Shown: positions 16,475-26,735, counted from the first letter of the stretch. The stretch is DNA of 64,000 nucleotides from Streptomyces sp. Tue6028 (GCF_002300165.1 NZ_MLCE01000006.1:232165-296164); one strand, 5' to 3'. Notes: generated by a model not told the origin, from the sequence alone. Numbers and translations are program-made.

Positions 16475-16883
16475 GAGCGCTCCTCCCGCTGTAGGGCCCC
16501 GCCTGTCGAAAACGGGACGATCGTAGGTGCCACGGTGTGACCGGAGGGAGGCCTGCGGTCGAACACGTGGGTGACCCTGGATGTCGTACGGGATGCGGAA
16601 GATGACGGTCCGTCGGCTTCACGGCGGCAGCGGTGGGTAGGCGGGAAGGGAGTGGCGGACGACGGCCGACCGCGACACGTTCACTCGTTCGCCGCCGCGA
16701 CGCGCGATGTCCGTCACATCGTGTCGACGGCGTGACAGCCGCCCGCTGAGGCGGCACCGCAGGTAAACAGGCGTCAACAGTGCGTATCCACTCGGTGAAC
16801 CCGATGTGCAATCACCGGGGGGCCGCGAGTATCGTCCTCACCTGCACAGACTTCATACCGATCCCTTGACACCGGAGGGCCCG
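16475..16883. other. Divergent intergenic region (409 bp)
   Basis: This lies between the glycerophosphodiesterase (minus) and acyltransferase (plus) genes. The plus frame is open from 16806, but the encoded sequence looks non-coding. I see a Shine-Dalgarno before each gene (GGAGGAG before 16474, GGAGGG before 16884). A TACGAT-like -10 lies about 45-50 bases upstream of 16474 on the minus strand. I see no repeat, RNA or further gene. Confidence 0.5.
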
Positions 16884-17555
16884 TTGTCCCGCTTCGCGCT
16901 CATCAAGGCAGTGCTCGGACCGATCATGCGCCTGATGTTCCGCCCACGGGTGGAAGGCGTGGAGAACATCCCGGGCGACGGCCCGGTGATCCTGGCCGGC
17001 AACCACCTCACGTTCATCGACTCGATGATCATGCCGCTGTTCTGCGACCGTCAGGTCTTCTTCATCGGCAAGGACGAGTACGTCACCGGCAAGGGCGTCA
17101 AGGGCAAGGTGATGGCCTGGTTCTTCACCGGCGTCGGCATGATCCCGGTCGACCGGGACGGCGGCCGCGGCGGTGTCGCGGCGCTGATGACCGGCCGCCG
17201 GGTGCTGGAGGAGGGCAAGGTCTTCAGCATCTACCCGGAGGGCACCCGCTCCCCCGACGGCCGCCTCTACCGGGGGCGCACGGGCATCGCCCGTCTGACC
17301 CTGATGACCGGTGCCCCCGTCGTTCCCTTCGCCATCATCGGCACCGACAAGATCCAGCCGGGCGGCGCCGGCATCCCGCGCCCGGGACGGGTCACGGTCC
17401 GCTTCGGCGAGGCCATGGAGTTCTCCCGGTACGAGGGCATGGACCGCGACCGCTACGTCCTGCGGGCGGTGACCGACTCCGTGATGGCCGAGGTCATGCG
17501 ACTGTCCGGCCAGGAGTACGTGGACATGTACGCCACGAAGGCGAAGGCCGCCTGA
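16884..17555 (+). CDS. 1-acyl-sn-glycerol-3-phosphate acyltransferase family protein (PlsC-like)
   Basis: A 223-residue membrane-associated acyltransferase that would esterify lysophosphatidate. I choose TTG 16884 (LSRFALIKAVLG) because GGAGGG lies 4 bases upstream; the frame is open to 16806 but the extra sequence is unlike the family. Block I is GNHLTFIDSMI (the HX4D catalytic pair), block II is GMIPVDRDGGRGG and block III is FSIYPEGTRSPDG, followed by TGAPVVPFAIIGT. It is a single gene ending at an 18-bp bidirectional terminator shared with the convergent transporter gene. Confidence 0.92.
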   Translation: MSRFALIKAVLGPIMRLMFRPRVEGVENIPGDGPVILAGNHLTFIDSMIMPLFCDRQVFFIGKDEYVTGKGVKGKVMAWFFTGVGMIPVDRDGGRGGVAALMTGRRVLEEGKVFSIYPEGTRSPDGRLYRGRTGIARLTLMTGAPVVPFAIIGTDKIQPGGAGIPRPGRVTVRFGEAMEFSRYEGMDRDRYVLRAVTDSVMAEVMRLSGQEYVDMYATKAKAA

Positions 17556-17584
17556 CGCCTCGCACGAGGCACCGCGATTCTCAC

Positions 17585-17624
17585 GGGTGAGCCCCGGCCG
17601 GCAGTCGCCGGCCGGGGCTCACCC
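17585..17624. terminator. Bidirectional terminator, 18-bp perfect stem
   Basis: Arms 17585-17602 and 17607-17624 pair perfectly around agtc. It lies between two convergent genes (stops at 17555 on plus and 17636 on minus) and can serve both. Confidence 0.85.
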
Positions 17625-17635
17625 GTTCCGTACCG

Positions 17636-19153
17636 TCACGCCTCCAGCTTCTGCCCGCGCAGCAGGAACCACGCGGCCACCGCCGTGGCGAGCAGCACCA
17701 GCGCTCCGGCGCCCGCCGCGATCGCGAGGCCGTCGACGAACGCGGTACGGGCCGAGTCCATCAGTGCCGCCGCGGTGTCGGCGGGCAGCTCCGCGGCCGA
17801 CTCGACGGCGCCGCCGAGCGATTCGTGAGCCGCGGCCGGTGTGCCCGCGGGGCCCGCGAAGCCGGCGTAGACGCCCGTCACGATGGAGCCGAGCAGGGCG
17901 ATGCCCAGTGCGGCGCCGAGCTCGTACGCCGTCTCGGAGACCGCGGAGGCGGCACCCGCCTCCTCCTTCGGGACGCTGGAGAGGATCACGTCGGCGGTGA
18001 CGGTGAAGGAGAAGCCCGCACCGACGCCGACCACCAGCAGGGCGGCGCCCAGCAGCGGATAGCCGGTCGACTGGCTCAGCAGGGTCAGCGAGCCCAGCGC
18101 CAGGCCCACCGCGGCGAGACCGCCGGAGACCACCGCGCGCACCGAGAAGCGCCGGGCGACGCTGCCCGCGACCAGACCGGCCGCGACCGCGCCCACGGCG
18201 GCCGGGATCTCGGCGAGCCCGGCCTCGAACGGCCCCCTGCCCTGCACGAGTTGCAGGTACTGGGAGAGGAAGAAGACGAGCCCGGACATGCCGAGGACGG
18301 TCAGCAGGTCGGCGAGCACGGCTCCCGAGAAGCCGCGGTTGCGGAACAGCCTGACGTCCAGCAGCGGTGCGGGCAGCGTGAGCTGGCGGCGCACGAACCA
18401 GTAGAGGGCGGCGGCGCCCAGCAGGCCCGCGCCGGCCGACTCCGGGGAGAGCCCGTGCGCGGCGGCCTCCTTGACGGCGTAGACGACGCCGATCACGCCG
18501 ACCAGCGAGAGGACGACGCTGGACAGGTCCCAGGGCCCGTGGTCCGCGTTCCTCGACTCGGGCAGCAGCTTGCTGCCGACCAGGACGAGGACGACCATCA
18601 CCGGCAGGTTGATGAGGAAGACGGAGCCCCACCAGAAGTGTTCGAGCAGGAACCCGCCGACGACGGGGCCGACCGCCGTACCGGCGGAGGCCGTCGCGCC
18701 CCAGATGCCGACGGCGAGGCTGCGCTCGCGCGGGTCGTGGAACAGGTTGCGGATCAGGGCCAGCGTGGCGGGCATCAGAGTCGCGCCCGCGACACCGAGG
18801 AGCGCCCGCGCCAGGATCATCATCTCCGGTGTCGTGGCGTAGGCGTTGAGCACCGATATCAGGCCGAACACCGTGGCACCGACGAGCAGCAGCCTCTTGC
18901 GGCCGATGCGGTCGCCGAGGCTGCCCATGGAGACGAGCAGTCCGGCGATGACGAAGGAGTAGACGTCGCCGATCCACAGGAGCTGGGTGCCCGAGGGCCT
19001 CAGGTCCTCGCTGATGTACGGGGTGGCCAGGCCGAGGACGGTCGCGTCGACGGCCACCAGCAGCACGGCCAGGACGAGGACGCAGAGCGCGAGCCAGCGG
19101 CCCGGACGCTTCTCCGCCTCCGCCGTGAACGCCGGCTGCAGGGTGCTGGTCAT
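17636..19153 (-). CDS. MFS drug-efflux transporter (DHA2/EmrB-QacA family, 14 helices)
   Basis: A 505-residue major facilitator. The start is ATG 19153, whose ATGA overlaps the stop codon of the TetR gene. Family motifs include VLAVLLVAVDATVLGLATPYI (helix 1, motif D1 type), WIGDVYSFVIAGLLVSMGSLG and DRIGRKRLLLVG (motif A). Helix 5 carries GATASAGTAVGPVVGGFL, motif C of drug/H+ antiporters. The likely role is proton-driven export of a toxic compound. The tetR-mfs operon, with a palindromic operator upstream, is the classic arrangement for substrate-inducible efflux. Confidence 0.93.
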   Translation of the reverse strand: MTSTLQPAFTAEAEKRPGRWLALCVLVLAVLLVAVDATVLGLATPYISEDLRPSGTQLLWIGDVYSFVIAGLLVSMGSLGDRIGRKRLLLVGATVFGLISVLNAYATTPEMMILARALLGVAGATLMPATLALIRNLFHDPRERSLAVGIWGATASAGTAVGPVVGGFLLEHFWWGSVFLINLPVMVVLVLVGSKLLPESRNADHGPWDLSSVVLSLVGVIGVVYAVKEAAAHGLSPESAGAGLLGAAALYWFVRRQLTLPAPLLDVRLFRNRGFSGAVLADLLTVLGMSGLVFFLSQYLQLVQGRGPFEAGLAEIPAAVGAVAAGLVAGSVARRFSVRAVVSGGLAAVGLALGSLTLLSQSTGYPLLGAALLVVGVGAGFSFTVTADVILSSVPKEEAGAASAVSETAYELGAALGIALLGSIVTGVYAGFAGPAGTPAAAHESLGGAVESAAELPADTAAALMDSARTAFVDGLAIAAGAGALVLLATAVAAWFLLRGQKLEA

Positions 19154-19701
19154 GGTTCCTCTCTCCGTAGTGCGCCGCCGAGCAGCAGCTCGGCGATCAT
19201 GTGGTGGAAGTCCTTGGCGGCGACTCGGCCCTCGGCCACGGCCCAGGCCGCCGAGGCCATGAGTCCGTAGAGCGCCTCGGTGAGCCAGGCCGGGGTGAGG
19301 TCGATGCGGAACTCGCCGCTGTCCTGGCCGCGCCGGAACAGCGCGGCGATACGGGCGTCGAGCCGGGCCCAGCCCTCGTTCTGTCCGTCGCCCTCGAAGA
19401 GCTGGTTCTCGGTGTAGAGGAAGGCGAGCAGGCCTGCCGCCGTCTCGAGCTCCTTGACCAGGCGGCTCACGGCCTCCTGAGCGGTGCCCTCGTCGAGGCG
19501 CGCGGCGTCCAGGGCCGCCTCGCACTCGGCGATGCCGAGCGACTCCAGCGCGCGCACGAGCGCGTCCCGGCCCGCGAACTGGCGGTGCAGGGTGGCCCGG
19601 CTGATCCCGGCCGCCTTGGCGACCTCGTCCATGGTGGCGGTGGATTTGCGGGTGAGCAGGGCGGCTGCGCTGCGCAGCACGTGTTCACGGTCGACGGCCA
19701 T
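19150..19701 (-). CDS. TetR-family transcriptional regulator of the adjacent efflux gene
   Basis: A 183-residue repressor starting at ATG 19701 (MAVDREHVLRSAAALL). The N-terminal helix-turn-helix is STATMDEVAKAAGISRATLH and RQFAGRDALVRAL. The rest is a helical ligand-binding domain. It is the first gene of the operon with the MFS transporter, and its own coding start lies 20 bases from an 18-bp palindrome, so autoregulation is likely. An in-frame ATG at 19728 lies inside the operator and is less likely. Confidence 0.9.
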   Translation of the reverse strand: MAVDREHVLRSAAALLTRKSTATMDEVAKAAGISRATLHRQFAGRDALVRALESLGIAECEAALDAARLDEGTAQEAVSRLVKELETAAGLLAFLYTENQLFEGDGQNEGWARLDARIAALFRRGQDSGEFRIDLTPAWLTEALYGLMASAAWAVAEGRVAAKDFHHMIAELLLGGALRREEP

Positions 19702-19720
19702 GAGACAAAGATAGCGCACA

Positions 19721-19738
19721 TGAGACATGAATGTCTCA
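19721..19738. promoter_or_regulatory. TetR operator, 18-bp palindrome
   Basis: TGAGACAT and ATGTCTCA face each other around a 2-base centre. A further half-site TGAGAC is at 19701-19706 and GTCTCA at 19753-19758, so the region has about four half-sites flanking the main dyad. It lies just upstream of the tetR start. Confidence 0.75.
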
Positions 19739-19787
19739 TTGAATATACGAGCGTCTCACCGATACGTGCGGGTGGGACGCCTGTCGC

Positions 19788-20759
19788 TCAGTGCCAGGGC
19801 AGCCGGCCGCGCCGCTCCCAGTAGGCCTGCGGGCCCTCGACGAGGCCGTCGAGGCGGGCGAGCTGGTCGTCGTCGAGGTCGACGACCGCGGCGTGCAGGT
19901 TCGACGCGAGCTGGTTCGCGGTGACCGCGCCGGAGAGGACGACCCCGGCCCAGGGCTGCCGCAGGACCCAGGCGAGGGCGACGGCGTCCGTGCCCAGGGA
20001 GGCCTCGGCGGCGACGGCCTTCAGCTCCTCCGGCGCGTTCGGGTCGGCCAGCCGGCCGTTCCCCAGGCCCTCCTTGACGATCACCGTCAGCCCCGCGTCG
20101 TGGGCCTCGGCGAGCGCGGGGGCGGCGGAGGTCTCCAGCATGTTGTACGTCGACTGGACGGTACGGAAGAGGGGCTCGCCTTCGACCGTCACGGCGAGCG
20201 CGGCGCGGACGGCGTCCGCCTGGGCGGGCCCGCTGGTGGAGAAACCGACGGTGATGCCCGCCGCGGCGGCCTCGGCCAGCCTGGCGTGCAGTTCCTTGTC
20301 GGTGAGGGCCGGACTGTCCGGGGTCACCGAATGGATCTGGTAGAGGTCGAGCCGGTCGCCGAGCAGCTCGGCGGTCTCCGCGCGCTGGCGCTCGTACGTC
20401 GCCGCGCTGTGGTCCTTCACCTCGTGGTGCTCGGCCTCGATGGTCCAGCCCGCCGTGTAGGTGTAGCCCCATTTGCTGCCGACCACCACGTCGTCGATGT
20501 CCGGCCGTTCGTTCAGCCACTCGGCGAGGAACTCCTCCGAACGGCCGTAGGAGCGGGCGACGTCGAAATAGCGCACGCCCTGCGCGTAGGCGGCGTCGAG
20601 GAGCTCGTGGGTGCGGGCGCGCAGGACGTTGACGCTGCGCACGGAGGGCAGGTCGGCCTCGCGGCCGAGGTTGATGTAGCCGGGGCGGCCCACGGCGGCG
20701 AGCCCCAGACCGATATGGCAGGTGGGAGTCGTCGCAATGGCGAGACGGGCGAAGGGCAT
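19788..20759 (-). CDS. Aldo/keto reductase
   Basis: A 323-residue NADPH-dependent reductase with the (beta/alpha)8 fold. The catalytic tetrad is visible: Asp and Tyr in YFDVARSYGRSEEFL, Lys in VVVGSKWGYTY and His in DLYQIHSVTPDS. VGFSTSGP corresponds to the conserved GxSN-like loop, and the C-terminal AVALAWVLRQPWAGVVLSGA contributes to cofactor binding. The start is ATG 20759. It stands alone downstream of the argH region; the substrate cannot be predicted. Confidence 0.9.
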   Translation of the reverse strand: MPFARLAIATTPTCHIGLGLAAVGRPGYINLGREADLPSVRSVNVLRARTHELLDAAYAQGVRYFDVARSYGRSEEFLAEWLNERPDIDDVVVGSKWGYTYTAGWTIEAEHHEVKDHSAATYERQRAETAELLGDRLDLYQIHSVTPDSPALTDKELHARLAEAAAAGITVGFSTSGPAQADAVRAALAVTVEGEPLFRTVQSTYNMLETSAAPALAEAHDAGLTVIVKEGLGNGRLADPNAPEELKAVAAEASLGTDAVALAWVLRQPWAGVVLSGAVTANQLASNLHAAVVDLDDDQLARLDGLVEGPQAYWERRGRLPWH

Positions 20760-20889
20760 CGCTGGCTCCGTTTCGGTCGGCTCCGGTACGGCTCATGACC
20801 AACGTAACCGCGATGACGGTGCTTCACGCGTGGGTCGGGCCCGCGAATGCCGTGCGGCCGCCCCGCGACGGCGCGCGGTGGGCGCCCGC

Positions 20890-20960
20890 TCCGCGGTGGG
20901 CACGCGCGCGGTCCGCGGTGGGCACGCGCGCGGTCCGCGGTGGGTACGCGCGCGGTCCGC
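20890..20960. repeat. 22-bp tandem repeat, three copies plus partial
   Basis: The unit tccgcggtgggcacgcgcgc + gg occurs at 20890-20911 and 20912-20933, and with one change (c to t) at 20934-20955, followed by a partial copy. A degenerate partial copy precedes it. Confidence 0.85.
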
Positions 20961-21024
20961 GACCGGCGCACGCGCACGGGGTCACCAAACGGGGGTCGCC
21001 GAAGGGAACATCTCGTGCGGCCCG

Positions 21025-21115
21025 CGAACACCCGTACGGGGTCCGGCGAACGGCATCCGCGCGTGGTGTCCACGAACACCCGTACGAGGCAATGCGAACG
21101 GCACGCGCGCGTGGG
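21025..21115. repeat. Two imperfect 48-bp repeat units
   Basis: The segment cgaacacccgtacg recurs at 21025 and 21073, each followed by a gcgaacggca core and a cgcgcgtgg end. The arrangement suggests an old tandem duplication in the argH downstream region. Confidence 0.6.
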
Positions 21116-21148
21116 CCCCGTGAACCCCACGCGCGCGTGCCGACCGTC

Positions 21149-22654
<1,506 letters not shown>

Positions 22655-22697
22655 TCAGGCTAGTGCGTGTGAGGTGTCTCGCAGGCCGTGCCGGGCC

Positions 22698-23891
22698 CTA
22701 GCCGAGGTCCCGCTTCGCAGCGATCTTCGACGACAGGCTGTAGATGTCGATGAAGCCCTTGGCCGCGGCCTGGTCGAAGGTGTCGCCCGTGTCGTACGTC
22801 GCGAGGTTGAAGTCGTAGAGCGACGACTCGGAACGCCGGCCGGTGACGACGGCGCGACCGCCGTGCAGGGTCATCCGGACGTCGCCGTTGACGTGCTGGT
22901 TGGCCTCGTCGATGAAGCCGTCCAGGGCGCGCTTGAGCGGGGAGAACCACTGGCCGTCGTAGACCAGTTCGCCCCAGCGCTGCTCGACCTGCCGCTTGTA
23001 GCGGGCCAGTTCGCGCTCGACGGTGACGTTCTCCAGCTCCTGGTGGGCGGTGATCAGGGCGATCGCGCCCGGAGCCTCGTACACCTCACGGGACTTGATG
23101 CCCACGAGCCGGTCCTCGACCATGTCGATCCGGCCGATGCCCTGGGCGCCGGCGCGCTCGTTGAGCTGCTGGATGGCCTGCAGGACGCTGACGGCCTTGC
23201 CATCGATGGCGACCGGGACGCCGTGCTTGAAGGTGATGATCACCTCGTCGGCCTCGCGGACCTCGGCCGGGTTCGAGGTGTACTCGTAGATGTCCTCGAT
23301 CGGCGCGTTCCAGATGTCCTCCAGGAAGCCCGTCTCGACGGCACGCCCGAAGACGTTCTGGTCGATGGAGTACGGGGACTTCTTGGTGGTGGCGATCGGG
23401 AGCTGCTTCTCCTCGCAGAAGGCGATCGCCTTGTCCCGGGTCATCGCGTAGTCACGGACCGGGGCGATGCACTTGAGGTCGGGGGCGAGGGCGACGATGC
23501 CGGCCTCGAAGCGGACCTGGTCGTTGCCCTTGCCGGTGCAGCCGTGGGCGACCGTGCTGGCGCCGTGCTTCTGGGCGGCGGCGACCAGGTGCTTGACGAT
23601 GGTCGGCCGCGACAGGGCGGAGACCAGCGGGTAGCGGTCCATGTAGAGGGCGTTGGCCTTGATCGCCGGGAGGCAGTACTCGTCGGCGAACTCGTCCTTG
23701 GCGTCGGCGACCTCGGCCTCGACGGCACCGCAGGCGAGCGCGCGCTTGCGGATGACGTCCAGGTCCTCGCCGCCCTGGCCGACGTCCACGGCAACGGCGA
23801 TGACCTCGGCGCCCGTCTCCTCGGCGATCCAGCCGATGGCGACGGAGGTGTCCAGGCCGCCCGAGTAGGCGAGTACGACGCGCTCGGTCAC
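22698..23891 (-). CDS. argG: Argininosuccinate synthase
   Basis: A 397-residue enzyme that joins citrulline and aspartate using ATP. It starts at GTG 23891 with GAGGAG upstream; an in-frame ATG at 23912 is less well placed. Motifs: [17 protein letters not shown] (ATP pyrophosphatase P-loop), [13 protein letters not shown] and [17 protein letters not shown]. The promoter (TTGACG, 17 bases, CATACT) is covered by ARG boxes. Having argG next to argH is the simple biosynthetic order; from memory, S. coelicolor keeps argG elsewhere, so the arrangement may differ between species. Confidence 0.98.
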   Translation of the reverse strand: MTERVVLAYSGGLDTSVAIGWIAEETGAEVIAVAVDVGQGGEDLDVIRKRALACGAVEAEVADAKDEFADEYCLPAIKANALYMDRYPLVSALSRPTIVKHLVAAAQKHGASTVAHGCTGKGNDQVRFEAGIVALAPDLKCIAPVRDYAMTRDKAIAFCEEKQLPIATTKKSPYSIDQNVFGRAVETGFLEDIWNAPIEDIYEYTSNPAEVREADEVIITFKHGVPVAIDGKAVSVLQAIQQLNERAGAQGIGRIDMVEDRLVGIKSREVYEAPGAIALITAHQELENVTVERELARYKRQVEQRWGELVYDGQWFSPLKRALDGFIDEANQHVNGDVRMTLHGGRAVVTGRRSESSLYDFNLATYDTGDTFDQAAAKGFIDIYSLSSKIAAKRDLG

Positions 23892-23907
23892 GGGTTTCTC
23901 CTCACAG

Positions 23908-23956
23908 TGCATTCGCTGACATGCATGAGTATGCAGGAGTCTGCATGGTTCGTCAA
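23908..23956 (-). promoter_or_regulatory. argG promoter overlapped by ARG boxes
   Basis: On the minus strand, TTGACG (23956-23951) is followed after 17 bases by CATACT (23933-23928). TGCAT/ATGCA half-sites occur at 23908, 23922, 23931 and 23942, about one helical turn apart, matching the Streptomyces ArgR box. Binding of arginine-loaded ArgR would block the promoter. Confidence 0.8.
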
Positions 23957-24333
23957 TTCGGGTGGGCCGGGTCCGCCGGACCGGACGACAGGAGCGACCC
24001 GCCAGGGATGACGGAAGGCCAGGTCAGGCGGTCATGTGCGGGCCGACGGCCCCACGGCGAGGGCACGGCGGGATGCGCCGCACGAGTGACGGCTCGGACG
24101 CGTCGGACCCGCCGCCCGGGCACCGGCTCGACGGCCGGGCGGGTGTCCGCGGACCCATCGGATCGAGATTTCGACCGGCGTCTGAACGGTGGAACGCGCT
24201 TTCCCGTACCTCCCCCCGGACGCAGGCGCCGCGTCCGTGCACCCCGGAACGACCAGGACCGACCGAGGACCGAACAGACCGACCGGACGACCGCCGGACG
24301 GTCCCCCACCCCCGACCAGAGTGAGGCTTCCGC
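23957..24333. other. Intergenic region upstream of the duplicated-domain gene (377 bp)
   Basis: Beyond the argG promoter I see no gene, RNA or repeat here. Antisense frames are open but Arg/Pro-rich and unconvincing. A modest ribosome site (GTGAGG) precedes the next gene. Confidence 0.5.
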
Positions 24334-25179
24334 ATGTCCAGGGCTCTTCCGAAGTACCACAGGCGCCGCGTGGCGCTGATCGGCGGCGCGTCCGCCGTGG
24401 TGTTGTCCGGAGCGGTGATCGCCGGCTCCGCGCTCGCCGGGGAGACACCCGGCAGCGGCGCGCGGAACGCCACGACGAAGGCGGCGGCCGCGGGCACGGT
24501 GAACTGCCCGGCGGTCGCGCCGAGCCTGCCCGCCGTTCCCGCCTCCGCGAAGACAGAGGTCGATCGCAACCTGACCCTGCTCGACACCCAGATCTCCGAA
24601 GCGAACAAACGACTCGTCGACACCGCGGGCCAAGGCGGACCCAACTTCGTCCAGAACGCGATCCTCGGCCCCCTCAAGGACAAACGCGTCGCCACCATCA
24701 ACCGCATCGCCACAGCCATCGGACGCACCACCGCCAAGCCGCAAGGTCTGGACTCCCTCGCGCCCTGCACGCTCGACGCGAGCGGCGGCGCGGCCGGCAC
24801 GGCGCCGGCCGGGGGTGCGACCGCCACGGCGCCCGCACAGTCGGCCGGCGCCACCGGCAACGCGGGCGACGCGGGTGGCTCCGCCGCCGGGACCATCGAC
24901 TGCCCGGCGGTCGCGCCGAGCCTGCCCGCCGTTCCCGCCTCCGCGAAGGCCGAGGTCGACCGCAACCTGACCCTGCTCGACACCCAGATCTCCGAAGCGA
25001 ACAAACGACTCGTCGACACCGCGGGCCAAGGCGGACCCAACTTCGTCCAGAACGCGATCCTCGGCCCCCTCAAGGACAAACGCGTCGCCACCATCAACCG
25101 CATCGCCACAGCCATCGGACGCACCACCGCCAAGCCGCAAGGTCTGGACTCCCTCGCGCCCTGCACGCTCACGAAGTGA
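24334..25179 (+). CDS. Exported protein made of two near-identical ~90-residue repeats
   Basis: A 281-residue protein of unknown function. An N-terminal signal (RRRVALIGGASAVVLSGAVI, ending near ALAGE) indicates export. Two copies of one domain follow, each starting CPAVAPSLPAVPASAK and ending GLDSLAPCTL, separated by an Ala/Gly/Thr-rich linker of about 42 residues. Each copy has exactly two Cys, at its ends, so each probably closes with one disulfide. The middle part (EVDRNLTLLDTQISEANKRL) is helical with coiled-coil character. I do not recognise the family. The two copies are 98.9% identical in DNA (24505-24774 and 24901-25170), so the duplication is recent or kept uniform by gene conversion. 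Confidence 0.85.
   Translation: MSRALPKYHRRRVALIGGASAVVLSGAVIAGSALAGETPGSGARNATTKAAAAGTVNCPAVAPSLPAVPASAKTEVDRNLTLLDTQISEANKRLVDTAGQGGPNFVQNAILGPLKDKRVATINRIATAIGRTTAKPQGLDSLAPCTLDASGGAAGTAPAGGATATAPAQSAGATGNAGDAGGSAAGTIDCPAVAPSLPAVPASAKAEVDRNLTLLDTQISEANKRLVDTAGQGGPNFVQNAILGPLKDKRVATINRIATAIGRTTAKPQGLDSLAPCTLTK
24505..24774 (+). repeat. Intragenic repeat, copy 1 (270 bp)
   Basis: Direct repeat partner of 24901-25170, offset by 396 bases. Only three bases differ between the copies, all near the beginning. Confidence 0.95.
24901..25170 (+). repeat. Intragenic repeat, copy 2 (270 bp)
   Basis: Direct repeat partner of 24505-24774. The differences are Thr to Ala in the AK(T/A)EVDRN segment and one silent change; the last 200 or so bases are identical. 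Confidence 0.95.
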
Positions 25180-25290
25180 CGTGACAGGCACCGTGGCCGC
25201 CCCGCGGAGCGCCGGCCGAGGCGGCCACGGACCATCGGAACGCACAATTCCCTTAGACAGACGAAAGACTTTCCCCGATAATCGTTAGAC

Positions 25291-25878
25291 ATGGGAAAGA
25301 CCTATGAGCGCATAGACGGCCGCCTGCGCAGCTTCATCGAGGCGCAGCCCCTCTTCTTCACCGCGACCGCGCCCCTGTCCGGGGACGGCACGATCAATCT
25401 CTCCCCCAAGGGACTCAGCGGGTCGTTCACCGTCCTCGACGAGCTCACCGTGGCCTATCTGGACTTCGCGGGCAGCAACGCCGAGACCATCGCGCACCTG
25501 CGCGAGAACGGCCGTATCACCCTCATGTGGTGTGCCTTCCAGGGGCCGCCGAACATCGTCCGGGTGCACGGCCACGGCGAACCGGTCTTCCGCGACGACC
25601 CGCGCTTCGGCGAACTGCTCGGGCACTTCCCGGACATCGACCCGGCCTCGCACGGCCTGCGCGCGATCATCGTGGTGAGCGCCGAGCTCGTCCGGGACAC
25701 CTGCGGCTACGCGGTGCCCTTCATGGCGTACGAGTCGGACCGCGATCTGCACGGGAAGCGCTTCGCCCGCGAGGACGACGCCTCGCTGAGCGCGTACTTC
25801 ACCAAGAAGGAGCACATCGCGAACAGCATGGACGGCCTTCCCGGACTGCCGTTGCCGCTGCCGCCCAGTACGTTCTGA
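25291..25878 (+). CDS. Pyridoxamine 5'-phosphate oxidase-like flavin/F420-type protein
   Basis: A 195-residue split-barrel protein. The opening MGKTYERIDGRLRSFIEAQP, the strand region GTINLSPKGLSGSFTVLDE and GRITLMWCAFQGPPNIVRVHG match the PPOX-like family that binds FMN or F420. A substrate role as a true pyridoxamine phosphate oxidase is unlikely, because the C-terminal PNPOx dimerisation segment is missing. It probably acts as a small flavin-dependent oxidoreductase. The next gene starts three bases after its stop codon. Confidence 0.85.
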   Translation: MGKTYERIDGRLRSFIEAQPLFFTATAPLSGDGTINLSPKGLSGSFTVLDELTVAYLDFAGSNAETIAHLRENGRITLMWCAFQGPPNIVRVHGHGEPVFRDDPRFGELLGHFPDIDPASHGLRAIIVVSAELVRDTCGYAVPFMAYESDRDLHGKRFAREDDASLSAYFTKKEHIANSMDGLPGLPLPLPPSTF

Positions 25879-25881
25879 ATC

Positions 25882-26571
25882 ATGCGCCTCGGAGCCGTCG
25901 CCCTCGCGTCCGTGTCCCTCCTCGCCATGGCTCCGGGCGGTCCGCCGCTCCTGCCCGAGCGGATGGCGGACACGGGCGGCGGCACCCAGCTGATCACCGC
26001 CGAGGCGTCCCGCGCCGACGCCACGTCGGGCACGCTCACCTGGTGGGACCTGCGCGACGGGCACTGGGTGAAGTCCGGTTCGGCGGCGGCCCGCTTCGGC
26101 GCGAAGGGGCTGGCCGAGGGCGGATCACGCCACCAGGGCACGAACACCACCCCCACGGGGCTGTACGACCTCCCCTACGCCTTCGGCATCGGGCCCGCGC
26201 CCGGCGGGACGCGGGCCTCGTACCGCCGGGTGCACCAGGACTCCTGGTGGTGCCAGGACAACGACTCCCGCTCGTACAACCGCTGGACCGAGCCCCGTCC
26301 CGCCGACTGCCGCGCCGCCGAGTCCGAGCACCTGATCGCGTACACGACGCAGTACGAGCACGCCTTCGTGATCGGCTTCAACTACGCGCGGCCCGTGCGC
26401 GGGCGCGGCGCCGGAATCTTTCTGCACGTCAACGGGCGCGGCGCGACGGCCGGTTGCGTGTCCGTGTCCCGGGAGGCGATGCGACGCGTGCTCGCGTGGG
26501 CCGATCCGGCGCGCGACCCGCACATCGCGATCGGAACGGCGGACGGCCCCACGGCGATCAGCAAGTACTAG
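25882..26571 (+). CDS. Exported L,D-transpeptidase-like (YkuD-type) protein
   Basis: A 229-residue protein with an N-terminal signal (LGAVALASVSLLAMAPGG). The YkuD catalytic motif is visible at about residues 176-193: FLHVNGRGATAGCVSVSREA, where the Cys is the acyl nucleophile and the His is its partner. The family forms 3-3 crosslinks in peptidoglycan or anchors proteins to it. Tryptophans and four Cys residues are spread over the body (WWCQDN, ADCRAAE). Only three bases separate it from the PPOX-like gene, but no functional link is evident. Confidence 0.85.
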   Translation: MRLGAVALASVSLLAMAPGGPPLLPERMADTGGGTQLITAEASRADATSGTLTWWDLRDGHWVKSGSAAARFGAKGLAEGGSRHQGTNTTPTGLYDLPYAFGIGPAPGGTRASYRRVHQDSWWCQDNDSRSYNRWTEPRPADCRAAESEHLIAYTTQYEHAFVIGFNYARPVRGRGAGIFLHVNGRGATAGCVSVSREAMRRVLAWADPARDPHIAIGTADGPTAISKY

Positions 26572-26735
26572 CCCCGCCCGGCACGGGCACGGGTACCGGC
26601 ACCGGCACCGGCGGCACGGAGCTCCGGTCGGCACGTCCTCGGCGGTCCGCTGAACACACAGCGGTCGTGGGCCGTATCTCTGGGCCAGGGAGCCACTCCC
26701 CTCGCCCCGTCCCCACGGACGCACACGGAGGAACC

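Larger units (their letters stand above)
20760..21148. other. Repeat-bearing intergenic region (389 bp) downstream of argH
   Basis: No gene is supported here. The region is extremely G+C-rich and contains two repeat families, described separately: 22-bp units at 20890-20960 and a pair of 48-bp-spaced imperfect units from 21025. It lies between the argH stop codon and the aldo/keto reductase start, both on the minus strand. Confidence 0.6.

Noticed and set aside
24024..25292. Long minus-strand ORFs opposite the duplicated-domain gene
   Set aside because: Their apparent internal repeat is only the reverse reading of the real repeat. They lack a start context, and the plus frame has a signal peptide and sensible composition.
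25291..26571. Functional link between the PPOX-like and L,D-transpeptidase genes
   Set aside because: Only the three-base spacing supports it. Their activities have no clear connection, so I left it as possible cotranscription.
26575..26620. Short ggcacc/ggcacg simple repeat after the L,D-transpeptidase gene
   Set aside because: It is a low-complexity G+C run without defined unit length; I do not consider it functional.
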